The translations under genes and the position numbers were made by a program. Below the pieces are notes generated by a model. That model was not told the DNA's origin and did not search any database. It saw nothing but the letters and a program-made list of their open reading frames with translations. A stretch of DNA of 64,000 bases from Nezara viridula (taxonomy: Eukaryota; Arthropoda; Insecta; Hemiptera; Pentatomidae). Of the stretch, positions 26,932-38,900 are shown in pieces. The stretch is from contig OV725078.1 in assembly GCA_928085145.1 (NCBI GenBank), positions 136,683,612 through 136,747,611 of the forward strand, written 5' to 3'. Position 1 is the stretch's first letter. Every line of letters begins with the position of its first letter.

Positions 26932-29900
26932 GAATTACTACAAAAAAATATGATGTCCTGATATAAATAAATTTATATACTAAATTAATATTAATTAATA
27001 ACATACTCCATAACGAAGTTACAATGTCGCCTTTTGGGTGAAGGTGAGTCAGAGTTCTCTTTTTTGTCATTGTCCTCCAGAATGTCATTACTATTAGTTT
27101 CTTGATCATCGATTACATTTCCTGATCCTGTTACAAAACCAAGTTGTTCAGAGGGTACTTGATTTATTATTGGAAATGTTATGGCTAACTGACGTAACTT
27201 CTCACAGCTTAAAAATTTCAGGCCAGCATGTAATAACCTTTTTGCAGCTTTATAGTACATTGTATCAGGTCTGTTATAAATCATAGCATTGTTGCACATT
27301 AAGCGTAGATCACTCTAAAAAAAGTTAATATTTTAAAATAAACACAACTTAAAAATTAAAGGTGATATATTTGTATGGTTTACTGTAATAGATTGCAATG
27401 TGATTGTGATAATTCAATAAAAATTAATCCAACTATATCGCCAGCCTGCTATGGGAAAAGATTGCAGATTAGGTAACACATCTCTTTCTGGGTCTAAGCC
27501 TTAACACCTTCAGTGCGGACAGGATACCTGCCTTCCAGGCCAGCGGTCGGTTCCCTGGGGGGGATCAGGATACCTAGTCCTTTGGAGCTCACTCAGTTCG
27601 GTCATTTCGGTTTCTGACTACTTGGGAAGGCCTATGTCCTGTTTATTTTTTATAAATTTGTTAGCTTAGAGCACCGCGACCCTTGAAGGATCTATTGTGC
27701 GCCAATTAAGCTGTCCTGTTTATTAAAAATTAAATAAAAATGTTTTAAATGCATTTTTGAAAGCTAATATCTTTCAGGAAGACTCAAAATAGTATTTTAA
27801 ACAAATTTTTTTATTTTTTTTTTATTTCTTTATGACATTTACAACTGTATTACATAAATACATCAAGTAAATCTGGACATAATTGACATAATGACATGAA
27901 TGCACTAGCTGAGTAACTACCCAATGGTAGCACTCTAATGATATGACTACATTAGGAGATCACGGGGCCATCTTCTTTTCAGACGCCTCGGAGGGTTATC
28001 AGGAATTGAAGAGGAAGCAAGGTTAGAATCGAGAGGGTTGGGATGATTCTGAAGTTTATTATGGAAGGATAGGTATCTGGATTGGGCCAGATCTGAAACA
28101 TAAGGAACATTAAGATCTTTATGGATAATTTTATTAGTGACAAAGTAAGGAGCATTGAGGATTTTACGAAGGATTTTGGATTGTAAGGATTGGATGCGAG
28201 AGGAATTCGATGGTTTAGTGGAGCCCCATAGCTCAACTCCGTAAGTCCAAATAGGTCTTATTATAGTCAAGTATATGAGTCTTTTGCAATTAATGGGAAG
28301 TTTAGAGCGTTTGTCTAGTAAGTGCTGAAGTAATCGGAAACGTCAAGCGGTTTCTTGTCGTTTCAGTCTAGTATGAGGATTCCAAGTTAGTCGCTTGTCC
28401 AGGTGGAGTCCTAAGTATCGGATTTGCTCAACAGGGATAAGTGGAGTATTGTTAAAGGAAACTGTAGGACAGGAAGTTGTTGGTTTACGACGAAGGGTAA
28501 AGGTAATTTGGTGGGATTTATTGGAGTTTATTTTAATTCTCCAGTTTTGACACCATTCTTCTAGATTTATGATGTGTGATTGAAGCATTTGGGATGCAAT
28601 TGCTGGGTCATTGTTTACTGATAGGATACATGTGTCATCGGCATATGTGGTGATGACAGTGTTGGGACAGGTAGGGATGTCAGCTGTATAAACTGTATAG
28701 AGGATAGGACCTAGGATACTACCTTGAGGAACACCAGCGGACTGGGAAAAAAAGGGATGAATAGGCGTTATTGTGATTTACTTTAAAGTATCTATCAGTA
28801 AGGTAGGAACGGATAATGAGGAAGTATGTAGGTGGTAGGAATTTTCGGAGTTTGTACAGCAGTCCCAGGTGCCAAACTCTATCAAACGCCTGTTCAACGT
28901 CGAGAAAGACTCCCGTACAGTACATTCCGCGCTCCAATGCAGAGGAGACTACGTCTACCACACGATGACTTAAACAAATTTAAAGGGGAAAAAAGATCCC
29001 TTTTTTTTTTTAAAATCCACAATCAGGAAGAATGACTCGTTACGAGGTATCGCAGTCAAAGGGTTAAACAACATGAAATCATTAAAAAAATAAAAACAGC
29101 ATGGTTTTTATTTTTAGGAAGTGTCAAGAAAAAAAATATATTTTAAGTAGTTTATCAGGTTTATGGAAAACAGAGCAAAATATAAGAGTCAAAGTATTTC
29201 AACATTAAAAAAGGATTGAGATTACCCAAGAGTTACAGTTAGTATACCAAAATCTGTGGTGGCCACCTATTTAAAAAAATGGAATACCCGAAAAAAAAAT
29301 GTGTATTTATAGGATGTGTGAATAAGTTTCAGCTGTTTTTTTTTATAAAAATGAATTCAAGGTATTGTCCATCGCTAGCCTACCATTTTCTCCCTATCTT
29401 TCAGGTAACAAATGGATTCCACGTTGAAAAATGGAAATATTTTTTGAGGTAATCCAGTAATCAATCCATTCTAAGTTTCGTCATAAGATTTGAAGAGCCA
29501 GACGAGGAGTCAGTGATCGGAACACGTGGTAGTCGGAAGGAGCAATGCCTGGTGAATATGGTGGGTGGGGCAAGACGTCCCATTTCATAAATTCCAAATA
29601 AGTTTTAACTGTGTTTGCAACATGAGGTTGAGTAAAATTACCTCATTTTGTCTCTGCTTATTGTCTATAGCAATCTCCTCTGATGGTTTCATTGGGCTAA
29701 AGCAGCTCTTAACAAACAAAAACCAAGCTGATCCCATCATTGCTAAGCATAAGCTCGTAACCATGAATGTTCAGATTTTCTGTCGATGTAGAGGCATGTC
29801 TGCACAATTTTTTTCACTTTGGGTTGTTATAGTGTGTCAACTTTTTATCATCAGTTACGATACAATAGAGACAACTTTTTTTTTTTTCATTTATGCAGTT

Positions 29901-32900
29901 GTTTGTAGGTAAATAAACATCGTTCGACATCTCTTTTCATCAATTGATACAGTAACCAATTTCCTTGCTTTTGAACCATTCCTAAAGCTTTCAAATGTTT
30001 AGCAGCTGTTGTTTGATCCACTCCTAATGATTCTCCAAGTAGTGTCTGGCATGGATCTTCATGAAGTAACGCCTTCAAATCTTCATCTTCAAGCTTTTTT
30101 GGGGGGCCTGAACAGTCATCATCTCTGAGAACAAAATCATTGTTTTCAAAGTGTTGAAACCATTCTTTGCATATTCTTTCGGATAGAGCATATTTACTGC
30201 GAGTTTTCAAAAGAAATCCAATCCCTTCAGCTGTAGTTTTTTTTTTTTTTTTTGGGGGGGGGGAGGAAATAGTGTAATAAAATTTCCTGCAAAAATAGAA
30301 TTAACCGTACGAAATTTGACATGTTTTAAGAAATATGAAAACTGTTGTATACACTTTGAGGATTTAAAATAGACTGATAACCTGAGTAAAGAGAATTAGC
30401 TTTTGAATATACTTGGTTTCAGTGTTCTCTAAATATACTTCTATAAAATATATTCTAATATTAATATATCAGAACAAAATTCGACATGTCTCAAGAAATA
30501 TGAAAAATGTTGTATACACTTTTAGGATTTAAAATAGACTGATAATCTGAGTACAGAGAATTAGCTTTTGAATAAGGTTGGTTTCAGTGTTTCTAAATAT
30601 ACTTCTAAATAATATATCCTAAATATAAACAAAAATTCTCTAGATAACAACTGGTGGAAACTTATTCACACACCCAATATATCAAATAATTTGCAAGAAT
30701 TATTTCTATCAACCTAAGTTCAAGCATTCAGCGATAAATTATTCACATACATAAACTATTTAAATATGCCAAAACTATTTTAGATTTTATTAATAAAATT
30801 AGAATAATAGATAAATCATTTCTCATACAATAAGATTTCTTCAAGCAGAGTATACTTACAATATATGCATTCAAGTTACTGTAAGCATTATCATCAATTT
30901 TTTGACGCATAGTAGAGAAATCCATTGGTTGGGTAATAGTTTGCGAATAACCTGGAGCAATTTGATCAGTAACAGGCCAGGCAAAAACTTGTTTAACATC
31001 TTTTTTTTCTAGCTGTTGTTGTAAATAATCAAGAACCCTTTGTAAAGGTGTTCTATTTTGTTTTTGACGAAGTAACTGGACACAAAGACGAGCCTCCCTG
31101 TTAACTGAATATTAAAATAAAATAAAAACCATTTAATAAATAAGTAAAATAATAATGAAAATCTATTAACATTCATTATAAAAAATGAAATTATACATAT
31201 TTAGTCACAGAGGAGACATTACATACTTAAAATTTGTGCCATCTGTGTTGAGACATAAAAAGCAATGCTCACATATTTTATAAAGTAGTTTATTAGCTTC
31301 AAAGACATTTTCGAATTGTAAACACTTAAACATATAGATATTTGCATATTTTCATTTATTTAATTAAAAATTGGCTAAAGCTAGATGGAGGATCTCTATG
31401 TATCAGAGAAAAGTATGAAGATCGGCCAGGGAATTTGGATTCCAGAAGAGATGGCATTTTTCAGGATTTGTTTATCATATCTATAGAGAGGGGACAAGAT
31501 TATAGTCTGCAGGTTATATCAGTTGAATAAAAGATAATACAAGAATTGCTTTGGAAAAAACTGTTCCCGAGAGATGAAGTTTGTCTTTGAGACCCATCAC
31601 TGACTATGAACCATGAAGTAAATAAATTTAATTACGATTCTCAAGGCTGAAGAGTTCCTTCTTAAGTGGGATCTCATATGGATAACCAAGATTTCAATGC
31701 TTGAAACATCCAGGAATAACAATACATCATCTTTCTCACACATATTCAATCTGCTAGTCATCATTTAAAAATGAATGTGGGTTTACAATATACTCATCAA
31801 AGATACATCTGGTAGAAGCAAATAGAATTAAACTTTTTTAAATCAGGGTCGTCTTATAGGTTTTGGGGGGCTCTTTTTATGAAAATGATATCCAATTTGA
31901 GATTGGGCCCCCCCGAGCCTCGACTTTTATTAACTTTTCTGATTAAACCGATATCAGGATCGACTTATAGGTTTTGAGGGGCGCTTTTTATGAAAATGAT
32001 ATCCAATTTGAGATTGGGCCCCTCGGGCCTCGACTTTTTTTAACTTTTCTGATTAAACCAATATCAGAGTCGACTTATAGGTTTTGAGGGGCGCTTTTTA
32101 TGAAAATGATATCCAATTTGAGATTGGGCCCCTCGGGCCTTGACTTTTTTTAACTTTTCTGATTAAACCGATATCAGGGTCGACTCTTATGTTTTCGGGG
32201 GCGCTTTTTATGAAAATGATATCCAATTTGGGATTGGCCCCCCCGGGCCTTGACTTGTTTTAACTTTTGAAAATAAATCAATATCAGGGTCGAATCTTAT
32301 GTTTTGGGGGGCGCTATTTATGAAAATTATTTCGGATTTGAGATTAAGCCTTTTGGGGTCCCAAAACATAAGCGTCGACCCTGATATCGATTTATTCCAA
32401 AAAATTAAAAAAAGGTTGAGGCCCGGGGGTCCCAATCTTAAATCAGATGCTATTTTCATAAAAAGCGCCCCCCAAAATATAAGATTCCACCCTGATATCG
32501 ATTTAATCCGAAAAGTTAAAAAAAGATGAGGGCCGGGGGGGCCCAATCTCAAATTGGATATCATTTTCATAAAAAGCGCCTCCCAGAACCTATAAGTCGA
32601 CCCTGATATCGATTTAATCCCAAAAGGTAAAAAAAGTCGAGGCCCGGGGGGTCCCAATTCCAAATTCGATATCATTTTCATAAAAAGCGCCCCCGAAAAC
32701 ATAAGAGTCGACCCTGATATCGATTTAATCCCAAAAGTTAAAAAAAGATGAGGGCCGGGGGGCCCAATCTCAAATTGGATATCATTTTCATAAAAAGCGC
32801 CCCCGAAAACATAAGAGTCGACCCTGATATCGGTTTAATCAGAAAAGTTAAAAAAAGTCAAGGCCCGAGGGGCCCAATCTCAAATTGGATATCATTTTCA

Positions 32901-35900
32901 TAAAAAGCGCCCCTCAAAACCTATAATTCGACTCTGATATCGGTTTAATCAGAAAAGTTAAAAAAAGTCGAGGCCCGAGGGGCCCAATCTCAAATTGGAT
33001 ATCATTTTCATAAAAAGCGCCCCTCAAAACCTATAAGTCGATCCTGATATCGGTTTAATCAGAAAAGTTAAAAAAAGTCGAGGCCCGAGGGGCCCAATCT
33101 CAAATTGAATATCATTTTCATAAAAAGCGCCCCCCAAAACCTATAAGACGACCCTGATATCGATCTAATCCGAAAAGTTAATAAAAGTCGAGGCTCGGGG
33201 GGCCCAATCTCAAATTGGATATCATTTTCATAAAAAACGCTCCCCAAAACATATATGTCGAACCCGATATCGAATAAATCGGAAAGGTGAAAAAAAAATT
33301 AGGTTAAATAAAATAAAAACATTTTTTTTTCAAAATTACTCATGGCGTTAAAATTTTTCATGAGTGATTTACTCATGGAGATAACATTTTTCACGAGTGA
33401 TTTACTCATGAAGGAAAAATGTTTCATGAGTAATTTTCAAAATTACTCATGGCTAAGCTTCCAAGAGTGATCACTCGTGACGTCACTGCTCGACATTTAC
33501 TCGAGTAAATGCCCAACTCTGGAATGAATATGTGTCAAGAAAATACATTTAAATGGAAGATCACATCTACAGATCTGCTCAAGGCTTCCTTGGATTCGGA
33601 TGACTCAGATAAAATCATGCATGATTTTCTTCTTTTCCTGAGAGAAGCTAATAACACACTTCCTGGCCCAAAACATCCAGCTATATGTTTTTATCAGATG
33701 CGTAGGAAAAAAACCCTTGATATAAGAGCAAGGAGGAATGAAACGTCAGCAATCTCTAGAAATCTAGCAAGGCTGCCAGAGAGATAAGGCAGGAGTAAAA
33801 CAAGTAAGACCTAGCCCAGTAAAAGTACAATTGCAGAAAAAAGGGGTTCAAAGTATAATGAATGCGAACAGCCCAAAGTAATGTTCCAGTATAGCTTTGT
33901 TGACCATCAACTTTAAACAGAAACTATGTCATGTCACCTGCTATTATTTTGTAATAGAATATGGAATAATCCAAGTACAATGACAAGTTGACTCATCAGT
34001 GGTCAGCAATGTGTTAAAATTGAGAAGATTGAAAAGCCCATTTTAGATCGCTTTTGGAACCCCAAAATATTAACGAGGACTATGCACCCTTTTCCAATAT
34101 TTTGAATTTGGAAACAGTTAAGTTAAAAGCTGTTAGACAATGAAGAATGTATCTTTGGACACTTTGCCTTCTTATAATTATAACGATAATAGAAATCATA
34201 CTGAAATTTGGAAATTTATTTATTTATTTATTTTTATTTAAATTTATTTTTGGGTGCTTGATTAGGATATAGAATTTCAATAATGGGATTATATGATTCA
34301 GTTTTTGGATTTTCTTTTAATTTTATTCTTGAATTTTTTAGTTGTATATGATTTATACCCTCTTTTAGAACTTATATACTTTATAATAACTCTATATTAT
34401 ATTCTAAGTCTCCATTGCAGACAAACAGTTCCACAATGAATGGGCGATCTTCCAAAATGAGGAATTTTAAAATTTAAGGGGAGGAAAAAATCAAAAACCA
34501 TACTAACCAGCTGAGTCAGGAGATGGTGCATCTTCTATGTTCTTCACAACCGTATCTTTCAACTGAGCTGGAGTTTCTGTTGAAGATTCCTCAATTAGAC
34601 TAATGTTGTCTTGACTGGATTCATCATAATTATGTTTTCGTTTTTCCTAAAATAAAAAATAATACGTTTATGGTAATTTTCGAATTCTAATGTTAACAAA
34701 ACTAATTTAAAAATAAAATATATACCAAATACATACGTTCATGTACTAATTTTGGAAAAATGTAAATAAAAAAATATTAAAAATACACAAACAAACACAA
34801 CCACAAATTGACAAAAAGATTAAGAATGGGGCATGCAATGGTTTCCTAATGGCTCAGAACAAAAATAGAACCCCAGAAAAAAAGTTGAAGGAAAGCAAAA
34901 TAAAACTTGAAATGACACACCAATAGGATATTGAATTTAAGTAAAAAAAATAGGTTAACAAAGTAACTAAAAAGAAACAATTAAAATATATAAATCATTA
35001 GAGAATGTTAAAACCAGTGTTTTGATAAAGGGCAGAAAAAAGTCAGGTAGGGATTACAGATAGTGATCCTTAAGTCCCAGAGTTATCGTTTATAGAAAGT
35101 AATTTAACCCGAGAGCCGGCACACAGTGGTTGAAAATTAAGTAAGTAAGCATTTTGTTCTTCCAGGCAAAATTTTTATATTTCCTTCATATGAACTTTGG
35201 CATAAGAGTTTTTAAAGAGGATTTAAGTACCTAATGGGACAAAAAAAGGAACATTTTTTTAAAGGTATTTTCTAAATTAATGAAAATTTCAAACTCTTTT
35301 TTTATGCCATCTCATAGAAAATAACTATAAAAAAAGTTTACAATTTTAAAATTTAAACTTATGTCATTTTGTTGTGCATGAAACAATAAACAAAACCCAT
35401 CTAATTTGGTTAGGTTCAAGTAGCATTCCGCTGAGATATTGACATTCAAATTTTTGCATTTGTTAATCAACTTAACTTTTAAATCTTCCACCTAAAAGCA
35501 CCTATGATGTTTATATTTGATTGATTTATTTACTTTGTATACATTTGTACAAGGGACACCCTGTATATGCATGATAGGCGGAGTCTTGAAAACAAAATAA
35601 CTGAGCAAACCGAGTTTACTTTAAAGTTAAAAAGATGGCAATAGAAGATGTAATTGCATTGAGATTAGACATAGATAAGAATTAAGTCCAGTTGTGTTTT
35701 GGCTGTTGTGTAGTACACATCTAATTCTAAGGAGCTCTGAGATAACAGTGCCAGGATTAACTTTTCATTAACCTTTATTCTTGTTTTATCTTTTTTTTAT
35801 ATTGTTTTTTTATTTTCTTTATTCACTAGTGTATGTTATTATATTATAACACAAGATGATGAATGTAGATTTAGAAGTAAAGGTAAAACTTCCCGACAAA

Positions 35901-38900
35901 AAGACGACTAATGAAATCAATATTGTGAGACTAATAAACATGCAAAATTATACACTCTCATATATTTACCATTCTTTAAGAGTCCGTATGTAACCATAGT
36001 TGAAAAAGAAGAAATCAGTAAGTCAGAATTCTTTAACTGTAAACACAGTTAAAAGGAAAAATATATATCAAATTGAAATAAATTATAATGATGCAGAGAT
36101 GGTTGACCGTGATATAATATGAGAAGGAGATAGTAATAATTCATAACACTATTTTTTTTAAATTTAGTATTTATTTGACCACCCCCTCCCCCCCCCTGAC
36201 CAACTCATCTCGAAATAAATCATGTTTATTTATGTACACAACTTTTAGAGTTTCAGTTAAATTTCAGTAGTATTCCCAGAAGGCATTATCTATTATTTAA
36301 TTTTCTTCATAAGTCTAAAATAAATTTCAATTAGTATTGTCCTCAGAGATATTTAAAAGATCTATTCTTTTTTCTAAGGAAAAGTAAATATGGGTCAGAA
36401 GATACGAGTAAGTAATGTATTACATCGTTGTTAGTTGCTGTTCATTTCTTGAATGGTTTTCCTTAATTTTTCTGATTTTGTGCTAGATAAACCGAAAGAA
36501 GGTGAGTCAGTTTATGAATTCAATTCAAAATTCATAAACTGCCTCACCTTCTTCCGATTTATCTAGCACAAAATCAGAAAAATTAAGGAAAACCATTCAA
36601 GAAATGAACAGCAACTAACAACGATTTAATACATTACTTACTTGCATCTTCTGACCCATATTTACCTTTCCTTAAAAAAAAACATACAAATATAACAAAC
36701 AAAATAAACAAAACTTTAAATCCTGAAGCATTAGATCTTTTAAATATCTCTGAGGACAATACTAATTGAAATTTATTTTAGATATACTTAGATTAATGAA
36801 GAAAAAGAAAATAAATGTGCCAAAACTCTGAAAGTTGTGTACATAAATCAATATAATAAGGAATATATACAAATTAAATAAATCAATAAAATATAACACA
36901 TATTGGTGCTTTTAGGTGGAAGATTTAAAAGTTAAGTTGAATTACAAATGCAAAATTTGAATGTCCATATCTCAGCTGAATGCAACCTAACCAAATTATA
37001 TGGGTTTTAGTTATTGTTTCATATGCAATAAAATGACATAAGTAACATTCTATAATCCGCCCCCTCCTTTAAAGATATTGCAATTTTAAAATTGTAAATT
37101 TGGACTTTTAAAAGTTATTTTCCATCATAGGTTTTATCAGGAGGGGTTTACACTAAAAATTAATAGAATATTTTCTTATCAGAATTAAATTTTCTATGAG
37201 ACGGCACAAAACAGAATTTGAAATTTTCATTATTTCAGAAAATACCTACAAATTTTTTATCTCCTTTTTTTGCCCCATTAGGTACTTAAATCCTCTTTAC
37301 AAACTCTTATGTCAAAGTTGATATGAAGGAAATATAAAAATTTTGCTTAGAAGAACAAAATACCAACTTGTTCAGGTTTTGATCACAGTGCAGCGTTCCA
37401 TTCCTGGTTACATGAATTGCATTTAATAGAACCTATATATATAATTATAAATTATTATATATAAAGAACCTATATATAATTCGAATGAGGTTACTTTTTA
37501 ATTATTGTTTTTTTAAAATAAATATTAAATGAGATGTGTTAGATAAAAAAAAAAAAAAAAACCTGAGATGAATACAAGCATTTTAAATTTATTACAATAT
37601 ACAAGCAACAATGTTAATCAAAATAATGAATTAATCATTTCTCCGGTGAGCTAGAATTTGATGATAATTCTGTAAGTAGGGTGAATCGAAATCTGGAAAA
37701 CTAGTTAATTCGAATCTCCTTAAGTCAGACCAGAAGATTCATATAATAAATGGATATGTATTCCCTTCTTTGATATATCCCCTGCAAACAGCACTATTGG
37801 CGAAATTGCCCTCATCACTATGGGATTCTATAGACATCATATTACGAAGAAGTGTGAAGGCCATTACCAACCAACATGTGCTCTGCTATGATGTAGGCGC
37901 GACTCAGAGGCCTGGGTCTTTTGCGGTGTCAGTGGGAGACTCCCCTTCAGCAGTAGTCTATTTCCCAAAAATTGGCAAATGTACGTGATGCCCTGTTTCA
38001 GATTTTTTATTTCGAGGACGAAGTTCAACAGTGTGCTGACATGTTAGGTTTCGATGCAAATAATATAGAAGCGTCAATATCAGTGAAGAAAGTTAGGCAG
38101 TGTCTGAGGGAAAAGTCATTTGAAGATTGGAGCAAGTGTAAGTGGCAGGGAATAGGTGTGCCACATTTTAAGTAAAACCAATGGGCTAACAAATTTATAT
38201 ATGACAGGCTCAGAGTGGACAAATGTTTTGGAGCTCAATGTCAACTATGCTCAATGCTCCTCTACGAGGATTTCCAGGGACTGGAGGCCAGATGAATAGA
38301 GATATTAGATCCCTCTGTCGCAAAAGTGGCCGAGAGTCAGAAACTCCAGTTTATGAATTGGAAAAGTGTCCAAATAACATGCTTATCATAACCCGCTGGC
38401 ACAATATTATGAAGTATCGAATAGCCATATACTTGGAGACAAACAATTATAAATGCTTCCTCAGAGTGTATTGTCTGGATACGGAAGGCTCAGCAATTTG
38501 TAGACATCTTGGCCTTTAGTGAAAAAGGAAAGAAGGCTCTTAAAGTCAATCCTACAATTATATATGAGATGAACGATGAGCAGCAAGATCTCAAAATACA
38601 AATTGAAAAGGAGGAAATATATAAAAAATGCATTCCATACCTGAAAAAGAAATATAGAGAGGAATTTGGGGAGAGAACTTTTTCGGAGGAAGGACTTTGG
38701 TTTGGAAGTAGAGGGGCAATTCCTCTTTCAACTGCTAGTTTTTTGGAAAAGCTAGGCGTTGAAAGGTATGATATACAGAGTATGGGGGGAAGGTCCATTA
38801 CTTTGGACTCATTGGGAATCCGGCACCATCAGTTCTATTAAATCAGGTCATTGCTTTATGGATCCGAGTGGCAGAATTGAGAGAAAAGAAAGCAACAACA

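Larger units (their letters stand above)
29310..30677 (-). mobile_element. mariner transposon, about 1.37 kb, decayed
   Basis: Inverted ends: left TAGGATGTGTGAATAAGTTTC and, complemented on the right, TTGGGTGTGTGAATAAGTTT, each beside a TA. Contains a transposase remnant on the minus strand and a tandem duplication near the 5' end of the transposase (separate entries). It lies in the BRD7 intron, about 180 bp from exon 4. Confidence 0.85.

Noticed and set aside
29565..29912. Plus-strand ORF of 115 codons
   Set aside because: It is antisense to the mariner transposase remnant, whose motifs are on the minus strand.
32208..32702. Minus-strand ORF of 164 codons
   Set aside because: It is created by the 110-bp array, which is not a multiple of three and is inverted in its middle; the protein is a repeat artefact.
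31840..33300. A CRISPR-like array
   Set aside because: Units are contiguous 110-bp repeats without distinct spacers, inverted in the middle, in an animal intron.
37740..38860. Joining the ORF at 33509-33787 to this LINE as one element
   Set aside because: BRD7 exon 3 (34508-34646) lies between them, so they cannot be a single insertion.
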